Source of the DNA: Alitta virens
Taxonomy: Eukaryota; Annelida; Polychaeta; Phyllodocida; Nereididae
NCBI GenBank assembly: GCA_932294295.1
Contig: OW028584.1
Location: 31,777,969-31,841,968, forward strand
Direction: 5' to 3'
DNA: 64,000 bases
Numbering within the stretch: position 1 is the first letter of the stretch; each line of letters begins with the position of its first letter. The translations under genes and the position numbers were made by a program. This document shows positions 11,622 to 22,597 of the stretch, in pieces. Under the pieces are notes generated by a model. It was not told the origin of the DNA and searched no databases. It was given only the letters and a program-made list of their open reading frames with translations.

Positions 11622-13835
11622 ATAGATCACATATGGGACTTACTGAATACCATCGTAGGCATATTTTGCAACTACTGTAGCCTGCTATTTCTGTAACTAT
11701 TGCAACCCTAGCCACCAGCACATGCCGTATATGGCATGCAGCAACATTAGAAGACCTGTGACGTTTGCCTGCACGTTTTGACGTTGTGTGATGACGTTCG
11801 TGACGCCAGAAAAAGAACGTCATGTAAAAATGAGGTCATGAGGGCGTGAGTCCGCATATGACCCTGGTATTCCTAGAAATGCTATACGCCAGGAGCGGGT
11901 TAATAGGAATTCATTAGCCTGGTAATAATAATCTATTTTTATTATTTCGTAAAGGAGTAGTTTTATGTCAATGAAACCTACCTTAAAATAGAATAGAAGA
12001 TACATGTTTTTGCAGTTTTTTTCTGAAATTATTTGATTGAGACCCACATTGTTTATTGTTGTTGTATTAGGGCGTTAATTATAGTTTAACTGACGGTCTT
12101 GTTATATTAGGAATAACACTGGAAAAATGATCAAACTTGGCTCAAGCGCCCTAAATGCATCATTTAAAAAAAATCCGATTTAAATGTTAAAAAATCAGAT
12201 TAAAATGTTTTTTTAAATATCAGAAAAAAAAAAATCTAGGTTTTACCAATCCTGACCATTTACCATTCAGCGTTCCTTGACGGCTAGATTCCGTGATACT
12301 GAATTTTTAATTCATTCCACCCTTTAAACAGTCTTACTGAAATCAACTTGTGCATTTATATTGTAATGTATGAAACCTTTCACAGTCACTGAACAGTTTA
12401 TGCCAGAGAAATAAAATTGAGATATTTATTCACAATTGGCAAGATCATGTGTATCTATTGAGTGATAGTCTATCTCAACGACTCGACCCTTTTACACTTC
12501 TAAGTATCTTGAAGGTCAAAGTACTCAGGTAATTGTACCATCAATCATTGAATTACTCTGTACCTGGAACACTATTTTGTTATGTAATCCAAAGACTAGG
12601 AAATATATAGTCTTACTAGAATTGCTGCTGCTTACTTTCTTTATAAGGAAAATACACATATAGCGCCATAAAATTCATGCAGTTACAGTAAGCCTTGTGC
12701 ACAGAAAATGCAGCTTTAAGTTACAGTGCAACAGGCTTGATATTTCATTTACCGACCGTATTCTTAGTTACATAACATCAATCTAAGTGAATTAATTGGT
12801 GTTTTTGTTTTAAAATAACATTAATATTATATCACACTTAATTAATAGAAAAATATTGTTGTTATAATCTTCTCAAGCGGATCCCAATTTTGTATTGGTG
12901 TAAAGACTTCACAATCTTTCTTGCACCATCAAAACTGTACCAGAAGGTGTTTTATTACATGGAATAAATTTGTCAGAGTAATGTTTGCACTATAGTATTT
13001 TTAAAAAGTGCACTGGAATTTTGGCCCATGGCAGTTTTATCCTTGCTATAGAGGGTAATATCAAAATTGACATCATTAAATCCAGGAAATAACCCCCCCC
13101 CCTCTATGTATGGTCTGAATATTAACCAATATTATGCCTCATTTGTCACTTTCAAGATACCCGTTACCTGCTATCAGGGAGCCTAAGCACTCTGACCACA
13201 GCTGGTCAAGACTTGATGTTTGAGAAGTAGCAGAAATCAATCTAAAATTTTGAAAAGCTCATGGTGCTCTAGTTTGCAGAATGAGGGCCATGCAGCAGTC
13301 TTATATGTTTTCGTGGGATTATATGTGCACGCGGTTTTACAGCTTTGCTACCTATCTGAATCTATTTTATACTGAATAATAATGAGTGCACACACTATTA
13401 CTAATCTTGAAATGCTGTTATTTTTCCACAATCATCATTTTAATATAATGAATCGGCAATATCAATTTCTGCTTCTTAAAAATGTTTAATGTTATCATTG
13501 AATGAGTTAGTCATCGTCAATAAAACCTAATTACTCATTTCCAATGATGCGAAATGGTGGTAGTTGGCACTGATGCTTGTATACTGTCCAGATATTTATT
13601 CAACCAAAATACCACGAAAAATGACAGGACTGCAGGTCCTCTCAACTGCACAACTCAACTTGATTTCAGAACGCTTACCTGTCAAATGTATTTACATCAA
13701 ATTAATTTCATACTCTTGGCAGAATTATGGAATCATGGACCCGAAATCTGGTTTGAAATGGAACCACCAAACTTTTTTGCTCCTTCATTTACGTTTGTCA
13801 AAAATCTTCCTAATCCAGGGATCTTTCTCGTGAAG
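11622..13835. other. Unassigned AT-rich DNA
   Basis: No gene, SINE or clear transposon recognised across about 2.2 kb. Contains short homopolymers (C run near 13087-13098). Confidence 0.55.
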
Positions 13836-13850
13836 AATCCGGACACAAAA

Positions 13851-14033
13851 AGGTTGTGGGCCTAGATCAGAGGTAGCGCTCTAGGCTCCAACCACTGGGT
13901 CCCGGGTTCGATTCCCGGTTGAGCCTAAGTTGGATGGCTGTTTCATCCTTCATTCCATTGTCATGGTCCCTAACTGTCCTAATTAGCGCATCAGGTGCAG
14001 AAATACAGGACATGAAGCCCTAATCACCCTCAC
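13851..14033 (+). mobile_element. tRNA-derived SINE family A, copy 2
   Basis: Same organisation as copy 1, with B box gggttcgattcccgg and 3' part ctaatcaccctcac. Perfect 15-bp target duplication aatccggacacaaaa at 13836-13850 and 14034-14048. The A box is slightly altered (tagatcagaggtagcgct). Confidence 0.96.
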
Positions 14034-14460
14034 AATCCGGACACAAAATGAAGTGTTTAAATTACCTGATCAATATGAAGTTTGTTTCAAGTAGCCTAGT
14101 AGCCTCAATTAAGGCCATCCTTCGCAATTAAGGTGTAGGCTACACCCAAATAACATCCTCTAGCATGGAATATTGACATATCAATCTTGTGATGTGCCAG
14201 CATTGCTAGTTGATACCATTCCCTGTCTCTTGCCTGTGATTACACTCGTTTGGGGCAACACGTTTAACTGACAAGCCATGTGTTCAGATCTGTCTTAAAT
14301 CACGTCTGCAGCATGTGTAGATGTACTACACACGTGCATCAATTACCTGCTATATCTGAAGCATCAATCTTGTCAAATCAATGTCATGAGCATGAGCAAT
14401 GTACTCATCTCATAAATCACATTCCTTTTAGTCTAAAAGCATGCGTTTCATGTATGTCTC

Positions 14461-14564
14461 AATGTCTCAATGCTACTGGGTCTGAGGCTAAGTCAGCTTA
14501 TTTGACCAGCTGCCAGAGGCAGACGTAATGATGAGATAATAAGGCTTTGAGTCCACACCAGTTA
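14461..14564 (-). mobile_element. SINE-like family B, copy 3 (3' part only)
   Basis: Carries the tail-side half of family B: gtctcaatgctactgg, gctaagtcagcttat, gccagaggcagacgtaatg, gagtccacacc. No tRNA-like head follows, so it is 5'-truncated, as LINE-mobilised elements often are. Confidence 0.8.
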
Positions 14565-14621
14565 TATGCTGTGAAAGCTTATGCACATGATTACAAGTTA
14601 ATGTAAAGTATGAGAGGCATT

Positions 14622-14890
14622 TGACAACCAACCAACCAACTAGCCAACAAACCAACACACCAACCAACCAACCAACTAGCCAACAAACCAACACACCAAC
14701 CAACCAACCAACTAGCCAACAAACCAACACACCAACCAATCAACCAACTAGCCAACAAACCAACACACCAACCAACCAACCAACTAGCCAACAAACCAAC
14801 ACACCAAGTAACCAACCAACCATCCAACCAACACACCAACCAACCAACCAACCAACCAAACAACCAACTAACACACCAACAAACCAATAT
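14622..14890. repeat. CAAC-derived 36-bp minisatellite
   Basis: About six to seven units of 36 bp made of CAAC/CACAC tetramers with a marker actagccaacaa. It reads open in several frames, giving threonine/glutamine/proline repeats on the plus strand and tryptophan/leucine/valine/glycine-rich repeats on the minus; these are artefacts of the repeat. Confidence 0.95.
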
Positions 14891-15513
14891 TTTCATAATT
14901 TTAAACACCATTATGACTATTAAAGCTACCACAATAACAAATAATCTATGATAACTTTGCCTTTACCAACTTGTCATATCGTCTCATCATTACTACTGCC
15001 CATGGTCTTTTGTCAGTCATTATAGGAACAAGCCTGCGTATTAGAATGAAATTGACAGCCATCATATATAAAGCCCCGTTCCCACATAGCCGAGTTACTC
15101 GTAGTCAACTCGTAGTATTACGTAACACGCCTCTCGGGCCCAACTCTTAATAAACTCGGCGATTACTCCTTGCACTCGAGAGATGCTCGGCGAGTAACTC
15201 CTGAGTCTCGTAGCGAACTCGTGAGATTTGGAGCCGAGTTTGCCGAGTCTCCCGAGTATGCCGTGCTGCACGGCACACTCGGCGAATTATCCAGGAGTCC
15301 AAAAACTCGGCCATGACTCGCCGAGTTACTCCTCGAACTCGCCGAGTTACTCCTCGAACTCGGCGAGTTACTCGGCGCTATTTTCGCTCGTATTACACTC
15401 GGGGGGGATGTTCAGGAGTGCGAGGAGTAACTCGGCGAGTTGTAGGAGTAACTCACCGAGTTGTAGGAGTAACTCGCCGAGTTTAGTACATGCATCATCA
15501 GCGTATATAATAT

Positions 15514-16045
15514 AAAAGGCCGCTGCTCCTCTAATATCAGTCCGATTTTCGTCAAATAAAGATTGTTTTGTAGTATAATTCATAGTGATTCCATACGTAT
15601 TTTCGGATTTAAAAAAACCCGAATATTAGGCGAGATATTTGTCTGAGAAGGCAGTTGTCTTGCGGTGGCTGCTGCTCCATTTATATTAATCCGATTTTCG
15701 TCAAATCAGGACTGAATTGTAGTATAAATCATACTGATTCCATACGCGTTTTCGGATTGAAAATAGACCAAATATTAAGCGAGATATTCGTCTGAGAAGG
15801 CAGCTAAGTTGGCGGAGGCAAACAGTGGTGCTCTCGCAGACGTCCGCGCCCGGACTGTATCAATGCAGGTAAGGCTGAGCGCTACTTTAAAAGGCTGCTG
15901 CTCCCCTAATATTAGTCCGATTTTCGTCAAATAAATATTGAATTATAGTCGAGTTCATACTTATTCCACACAGATTTTCAGATTGAAAATAGACCAAATA
16001 TTAAGCGAGATATTTGTCTGAGAAGGCAGGTAGTCTGGCGGCGGC
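15514..16045. repeat. Internal ~155-bp repeat, three copies
   Basis: Copies at about 15514-15671, 15668-15823 and 15886-16045, with a fourth at 16783-16941. Each runs from gctgctcc through ccgattttcgtcaaat and gaaaatagaccaaatatt to gtctgagaaggcag. A diverged fragment also occurs outside the transposon at 24192-24264. Confidence 0.9.
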
Positions 16046-16176
16046 AAGGTGCTCTGTGTATGGCCCTGACATGAATGGTGTGGTCAATATTTTTGACCAT
16101 TTTATATACATTGTTTGGATGAGCTTTATTGCAATTCATTTCTACTCATTCTGCCAACTGCCATGACTGTTATGTC

Positions 16177-16455
16177 AATTGCTATTAGCATTTTGAATGA
16201 TACAAAGAATGGGTGTAGAGCATACAGCAAATTCAATACATGTGTCAATTGCCTAATTGCCTAAATTGGGGTTCTTTGACCTGTCATTTCATGGTTTGTT
16301 CAAAGATGACACAGTAATTGCTATTAGCATTTTGAATGATACAAAGAATTGGTGTAGAGCATACAGCAAATTCAATACATGTGTCAATTGCCTAATTGCC
16401 TAAATTGGGGTTCTTTGACCTGTCATTTCATGGTTTGTTCAAAGATGACACAGTA
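16177..16455. repeat. 139-bp tandem duplication inside the transposon
   Basis: Two nearly identical copies starting aattgctattagcattttg at 16178 and 16317; they differ by single bases such as atgggtg versus attggtg. Confidence 0.95.
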
Positions 16456-16729
16456 ATATGACATTGTCTTGATTGTCATTCACAATTACAAAAATATGTA
16501 ATTGCTTTCATTAATTAAAAGCAATATATTTAATTGTAATTACCAGGCAATGATTATATTTGTATAACTTTCTTATCTTTTTGTGTTAATTTGAATCTTA
16601 TTGTGATATTATGATCAGTATAAATTTGTGTATATTTTGTAAAATTTAAATCTAATATTGATATTGTAATTAGTATTTGTGATTTGATCTGTGATTTTAT
16701 TTGCTATATTTAATTTACTTATACTGGTG

Positions 16730-16941
16730 CTCCCTGAAGCGTCCGCGCCCAGACTGTATTAATTCAGAAAGCTGAGCGCTTCTTTAAAAAGCTACTGCTC
16801 CCTTAATATTAGTCCGATTTTCGTCAAATAAAGATTGTTTTGTAGTATAATTCATAGTGACTCCATAGGTTTTTTCGGATCGAAAATAGACCAAATATTA
16901 AGCGAGATATTCATCTGAGAATGCAGGTAGGCTGGCGTCGG
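16730..16941. repeat. Fourth internal repeat with shared lead sequence
   Basis: A lead block around gcgtccgcgcccagactgta and gctgagcgct precedes this copy, as it does the third (15838-15885). Lead and repeat therefore duplicated together as one larger unit. Confidence 0.85.
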
Positions 16942-17242
16942 CCTATCATTCGATGGGTGACTCGTCGCTGTCGTAGACACCTTGCTTCACCCGGCGAGTT
17001 ACTCCTGGTACTCGGCGAGTTACTCCTGGTACTCGGCGAGTCACTCCTGGTACTCGGCGAGTCGCTCGCTGAACCCGCCGAGTAACTCGGCGAGTAATTC
17101 GGCGAGTAACTCGGCGAGTCACTCCTGGTCATTTTTTCCGCAAAAATTCGTCGCCAACTCCTCGAATTTTGGGTGTTACGTAATTTTTGTTATTACTACG
17201 AGTTGACTACGAGTAACTCGGCTATGTGGGAACGGGGCTTAA

Positions 17243-17705
17243 TCAGGATAATTCAATGTTCCTTGAAAACTCAAGGAATCCAAGATAAGCTAAGATAGAA
17301 TATATAAAGGCAAAGGTTTGATTTAACTGGCTGACAAGTACAATTTAAGTGTGAAGTCTGTCCAAATAATGTTACTGTAATCAGTCGTCATTATCACTGT
17401 GACAATCAAATGGAATTCCATGGCATTTCAATTTAACTCCTCAAACTATCTATAGGCCTCTCAGATAAAATGAACAATAATGATTGGCTAGCTGTAGCTA
17501 GCTGTAGCTAGCTCTAGCTGTGGCCGTTTAGATTCTACATTGGTTCTGTGTGCGTTTCGAATCAACTTCTGCCACCTATGTACGAAAGTACCATTGGTAT
17601 AATAACGGTTTTAATATCATAACAGTAGTGGTTTTTTCTGATTATAAAATCCACATCTCAACATTGATAAATACTTCAGTGACATGTTGGATGCTAACTT
17701 GCTAA
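17243..17705. other. Unassigned DNA between two transposons
   Basis: No gene recognised. A short gctagctgtagctagct run lies near 17488-17520. Confidence 0.5.
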
Positions 17706-17765
17706 CCCTGATTGATTGATTGATTGGTGATTGATTGATTGATTGATTGGTTGATTGGTGATTGG
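17706..17765. repeat. (ATTG)n simple repeat
   Basis: ATTG tetranucleotides with TTGGTG interruptions, immediately before the head of the B-family SINE. Confidence 0.9.
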
Positions 17766-17995
17766 TGGCTCAGTGGTTAAGAAATCTGCCATTTCTCCAC
17801 TTAAATGGTCTGCAGCTCTGCTGGGCACTGTTTACATTACATTGGAGCTAGGTGCCTTGTACTCGTTTCTATGCTGAGGCGAGTAAAAGATCCATGGGGT
17901 AAATGTGTAACATGGTGTGGACTCCAAGCCTTATTTATCTCAATATGTCTGCCTCTGGGAATTGCTTGTGTGAGCTGACTAAGCTTCAGATCATT
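17766..17995 (+). mobile_element. SINE-like family B, copy 4
   Basis: Plus-strand copy. An A-box-like ggctcagtggttaagaaat starts the element, but the B box is degenerate. The body has ggtgccttgtactc, ctatgctgaggcgagtaaaa, gtaacatggtgtggactcc, tatgtctgcctctgg and gctgactaagcttcag. Confidence 0.8.
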
Positions 17996-18245
17996 TATAT
18001 TGTATGTGTGGCAATTGAATGTGGGGAGCATTGATACATATAGAATTCAAGCATAAATGTATGGGAATTATGCTATAGCCCTGCAGGTCCAATAATAATA
18101 CCCACACAAAGTAAAACCCAGATTTCCCAAGGGAAGTGGTCATTTCCACTCAATGCATCTGAACTTCTGAAGTTGAGGAATTTCCCAAAAGCACAGATTC
18201 GTGTTGGTCTTCTGGTCTAGTCAGTTGCACATTTCTCCTTCTTAG

Positions 18246-20409
18246 TAAGGGGTGTTCACACTATCACGTATAACAGCTACGTATGACCACGTATATTCGC
18301 GCAAATCCATAGGATGCTCCTGGTCGCGCTTGACCAATCACGACCATACGTGGAGAGGGCAAAAATGTTTAAACATGTTTAAAACCTTGGCAGACGTTCT
18401 ACGAGTAAATTGTTTGTATTAGTTACGCAACATCTTGCTCGGGGGTCAGTCGGCGACCCTGCAAACACGACAAGTTTGAATAATATTAGCACTCACTCAT
18501 TGGGACAATATTTGACAAAAAATGTTCCAAAACAGATTGTGTAAATGTTGAAACAACATTGTATAATATAATTTACATGGTTAAACATTTTTGATAATGT
18601 TTCTTGATGATCTGATTTATAATATTGCCACAAGCATTTCTAGGGTCCACACTTTCATATTGTTACATTATGCTCCAATAATATTGCCACAACATAATTT
18701 GAATGATAATGTGTCAAAAATATTTGTGCCATATTTAAAACAAAAGTTATATTAAACACATTGCGAGAAGGATTTTATTCACTTTATGAAAATGTGTTCT
18801 GCCATTATTAATGATGTTGCTGCAACCATTTCTAGGTTCACACTATCATAATGTTACATTATGCTCAAATAATTTTGTCACAACATTAGGTAAATGATAA
18901 TATGTATGTTGTAATGATGTATGTTGTAATGCAGTATTTAAAAAAATAACATTAAAAACATTGCTGCAATGTTTTTATTCACATTATGAAAATATTAATT
19001 TAAATTTATAAGCGCCATCTAGGGGTTATATGCATCTGGTAACCATTTTGATATGGAGAGAGTTTTCAAGTCTCAGCAACAAAATCCATGAACATCTGCG
19101 AAATAGGTTGGTATTTTTTTTATTTTTTGTAGCGTTGTCAGTGATAAGTCATTGTAGAAACAAATGAAGATTAATTCCCTTCGAAATGTGATTTGTTTGT
19201 TGCCCAGTCAGCCCCTTAAGAATTTGCAACACCATAAATGGATGACAACACAGTCACTGATGTCATGCAAATGTAAATAATATATAGCTTATGCTGAGTT
19301 TCAATTTAAACTTCTTCTTTTTTTTTATAATTTCCAGAGGTGTATACTGATGTAGAAGTGGACCTAATCATGAGCCTGGCTGACAACAAGACATGATGTG
19401 GAGAGATACATCACTGTGAATGCTCACCAACTATTGCCATTTATATATTCAGTATTAAAAGAACTAATTGCGGTTTTGTTGAAGTTTATAACTGCCAGAT
19501 ATTGATGGATTGTTCATTTGAAAATAAAGATTTTCTCTCCTTATCCCAGACATGTTGCTGTTATATTTTATATATTAAACCTAAATCATGTTATAAAATA
19601 TTGTCAAAATCTTCGTTCTTAATATTTGGAAAATATTGCTTAAAAGGGTTCAGGGTCCACACTTCAATCTTGTGACAATATGTTCTGCAAGTAGTCACAG
19701 TATTTGTTCAATACAATAATAGCAATGTCATGAGTATCTTCTGGCTATGTTTCAGGGAAACATGTGCAATAATTTTTCTACTGTGGACACTTTAATGTGG
19801 TGACAATATGATCTGCAATACTCTCAAAATGTTAGGTAAACATGTCAATGCTGTATAAATATTCTCACAATATTGTATTGGAATAATTACTTATATAAAT
19901 AATCTGATTGTTCTAACAATATATTCATAATGTTTTTGGGAATATTATAAGAAATGTTGCCGCACACTTTTCTAGGGTGCACACTTTCATACTGCGACAA
20001 TGTGATCTACACTATTGTGACAATATTATGCAATGTTGTGACAAGATTGTCACAATATGCTTGTGTTTGCAGGGGAGCATCCTACGTACATTCTACGTAT
20101 GTTCTACATACGTAGTCATACATAGCCATACTTAGCCACTGTCCATCGTATATACTCGCCATCAACTGGCGTCCATTCATAGAACGCTCGTAAAACGCTC
20201 GGCAGATGTCTGTCGGATGTCCGTCGGGCGATCTACGAGTGCCTATGAGTGCCTGACGGATGCCTGACAGATGCTTGGCGATGGACATTTGGTGAGCGTT
20301 TGACGGATGTTCAGCGAGTGTTTGATGGACGTTTGGCAAGCGATCTACAACTGTCTTGACGTACGTGGTCACTCGTAGGTTTTGTACGGGACAGTTTGAA
20401 CCCCCTTTA
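18246..20409. mobile_element. DNA transposon with GGGG(T/G)GTTCACAC-type ends, carrying an insertion
   Basis: The left end, aaggggtgttcacactatc followed by acgtat..gaccacgtat, matches the inverse complement of the right end, aaagggggttcaaactgtcc followed by gtgaccacgtac. The ends resemble Harbinger-type termini, but I could not find a convincing target duplication. Both sides hold repeated tacgta-containing motifs (for example 20088-20125 and 20355-20385). The element proper is about 212 bp on the left plus 335 bp on the right; the 1.6 kb between them (18457-20074) looks like a later insertion. Confidence 0.65.
18457..20074. mobile_element. Nested repeat element with CCCTGCAAACAC ends
   Basis: Bounded by 12-bp perfect inverted termini, ccctgcaaacac at 18457-18468 and gtgtttgcaggg at 20063-20074. 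The interior repeats a motif around tctagggtccacactttcat and ttgtgacaatatg-like sequence at least five times (about 18638, 18829, 19650, 19775 and 19966), so it is built of degenerate tandem units. No transposase is visible. It sits inside the 18246-20409 element. Confidence 0.65.
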
Positions 20410-21092
20410 CTAGACGAAGATCTCAGAAAATTTGACGGTGTACGGAATGACTACACCAGTCATTTTGACTAACTAATAATTAGTCATCTTCATCTAAAAA
20501 GTTATAGTCAACCTTAGAATGACATGCGTTTCATATTTCATATATATTAATAGAAGTATAAAAAAACACCATAAAAATTATTTTGATTAGTAACTCGAAT
20601 GTTTAGGTTAAATAATTTTCCTTTTAACTTAGTTAGTTAGTTTCTGGGTTTGGCCCAGTAATAGACATTTCTGAATTACAATGTATTTCTTTGAGCAAAT
20701 GGACTTTAGCTTCCATAACAATTGACTCTATTCAGCTGTTAATAAATTTCCACTCATAACTGTATGATAATAATAAAAAGCTGTTTCAAGGAAAATCCGC
20801 TGGAAAAAAAATCAAACATAACATTTACTACAGATGTGCACACATCATGTGGTTGATTGCTCACTTCGAGAAAAAAAATATGGTATGGGGTCACATAGAT
20901 CTTTGGTCTTCTCCTGTTGCAGAAGGCACGTTCATCATGAGCCCTTCAATCGGGTGCAGATGAAATGAAACCTTGCATGGTTTCTCTGGTGAAAAACAGG
21001 GCTTGCTGTAAACATACCAACACCTGTACTTTAATGCCGAAGGGCATATATCATTTTAACATGATCTGTAATTACAGTAGATTTCATATACT
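20410..21092. other. Unassigned DNA
   Basis: Nothing recognised. A cluster gactaactaataattagtc at about 20468 is a near-palindrome. Confidence 0.5.
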
Positions 21093-21210
21093 TGGAGATT
21101 AAACTCCAGAGGAATGACGTCATGTGAATCCAGGACTCTTATTGGCTGCGGCAACTCTCAACCAATATGAGTGCTGGATTCACATGACGTCCTCTAGAGT
21201 TTAGCTTCCA
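21093..21210. mobile_element. 118-bp MITE family H
   Basis: Long inverted arms of about 50 bp: tggagattaaactccagagg and atgacgtcatgtgaatccag on the left, ctggattcacatgacgtcct and ctagagtttagcttcca on the right. The whole element can fold into one hairpin with a short loop. A single arm (aaactccagaggatgtcata) recurs at 26331-26396. Confidence 0.85.
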
Positions 21211-21539
21211 GTTCTATGAGATTCGTTTCAAGTCTCTGAAATGGGCTGTAATGAATTGATATACTTATCTTCAGTCTGACAAACCAGTTGGAAAGAACAT
21301 CAGAGGCAGAATTTGCATCAGTTTATGCGACCGCTCACTGATGTATACCGATTCATCTGTTTTATTATAATTCACAGCCAAACAGCAAGGCATCTGCTGA
21401 TTCTCTACATCTCAGGATATACTCCACACTCAGCTCATATGAGCCAGACAGAATGCTTAATTTTCACCCAGCGTGGGTATATGTTGTACAGCAGTAGAGT
21501 ATATTGGATGGCTACAGTTATGTCAGATGACTGCAGAGT

Positions 21540-21700
21540 ACAGTATATTGGATGCCTGTAATGTATGTTGGATGGCGGCAGTGCACGTTTTACAGCTCAG
21601 TGGGGAATATAAGCAATGGTGGATGACACAATTTTCCTCATCCTACACAACTCTATGTTGGACTCCTCACCATTCACATATTCCTCAGATCACAGCAAAA
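21540..21700. repeat. Dispersed repeat L, copy 1
   Basis: Shares a motif series with 29610-29835: gtatgttggatgg, then a gca(t)gt..tgtaca-like stretch, gcaatggtggat, and gttggac..ctcaccat. Divergence is high; the element class is unknown. Confidence 0.5.
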
Positions 21701-21730
21701 ATGCCAGAAGCTGTTGTTGATGTATTTAGC

Positions 21731-21940
21731 ATTCTTATCTTATCTTATCTTATTATCTTATCTTATCTTATCTTATCTATCTCATCTTATCGCATCTCAT
21801 CTCATATTATCTCATCTCATCCCATCTTATCTCATCTTATCTTATCTCATCTTTTCTTATCTCATCTTTTCTTTTCTCATCTTTTCTTATCTTATCTTAT
21901 CTTTTCTCATCTCATCTCATCTAATCTCATCTGGTCATTC
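21731..21940. repeat. (TTATC/TCATC)n pentanucleotide array
   Basis: About 200 bp of TTATC, TCATC and TTTTC pentamers. The serine/leucine/isoleucine/tyrosine-rich open frames here (for example 21473-21991) are translations of the array. Confidence 0.95.
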
Positions 21941-21999
21941 AACGAAGTTGTAAGATGTGAACTGCTGTATGGAACTGTCATTCTTGTCTAGCAAATTTT

Positions 22000-22560
22000 C
22001 AGTGCAGATGCAAATGGGTAGTCTTCTGCCTTATGCCTGTCAGGGTGTAATACCTCATTGGAAACACCTCATTGGAAACACCTCCTTCCTAGACAGAGTG
22101 GCATAGACAACAAGCTCAAGTCCAGTGAGGGGGATTTTGACAGGTCGAGCAACAGGGCAGGAAGAGGAGTCGATGTTTATCTGTCAGCTTCCTGAAAAAC
22201 CTCTGTCCCCTTCCAAAATCGGATTGGTGAAATGTCAGACTGCAGCAGAGAGACTAGGAAAGGTCACATGAGACACACAGGGGGACAGTGCTGCACCGTT
22301 GGGGATGCCTTGCTGGGACAGGGCTTGTGTACTACTGTACATTGTATCAGATTCTTCTATTTGTTATTCTCCAGACATTTGTGGCATATTTGAACAAAAT
22401 GGCGTTCAAATGACGTAAGTTAGTTGGTATGATTACATGTCGATAAAATGTGTGCATGTTTGCCTGCCCAGTGACAACCTTTGTTTGTTCAGAGTAAATG
22501 TTTTGAAGATATGGTGTTGAATATACGAATTGCTCGTTTGATTTTTCCACATTAGATATA
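22000..22560. other. GC-richer non-repetitive block
   Basis: From about 22050 to 22320 base composition rises clearly above the AT-rich surroundings, without any tandem or dispersed repeat I can see. No usable open frame crosses it. It could be a conserved non-coding element or an untranslated exon; the sequence alone does not say. Confidence 0.3.
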
Positions 22561-22597
22561 TATCATTCTCATCTGAAACTAACATCACCTATGTCTG

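Larger units (their letters stand above)
15072..17239. mobile_element. 2.2-kb non-autonomous DNA transposon, PIF/Harbinger-like
   Basis: Begins agccccgttcccacatagcc and ends with its inverse complement, ggctatgtgggaacggggct. The inverted match continues for about 50 bp (gagttactcgtagtcaactc, then acgtaac further in). The flanks carry a TAA direct repeat (15069-15071 and 17240-17242), the target size of PIF/Harbinger elements, and the ggccccgttc-type end suits that superfamily. Inside both ends are arrays of a short near-palindrome, actcggcgagt / actcgccgagt, spaced by ctcct or ctggt: about 15180-15485 on the left and 16995-17125 on the right. The interior has repeated blocks (annotated separately) and no transposase, so it must be mobilised in trans. 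Serine/tyrosine-rich frames such as 15228-15515 are the arrays read in frame. Confidence 0.85.

Noticed and set aside
14591..14932. W/L/V/G-rich and T/N/Q/P-rich frames
   Set aside because: Translations of the 36-bp CAAC-derived minisatellite.
15228..17206. Ser/Tyr/Asn-rich frames at 15228-15515 and 16911-17206
   Set aside because: They are the subterminal actcggcgag arrays read in frame.
19053..19108. Possible upstream exon (from about 19038 to a gttggt donor) for the 19338 exon
   Set aside because: An open stretch exists but its phase leads to an early stop with either acceptor near 19337, so the two cannot be joined as coding exons.
21473..21991. 172-codon frame rich in Ile/Leu/Ser/Tyr
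   Set aside because: Mostly the TTATC pentanucleotide array; the non-repeat N-terminal part has no domain.
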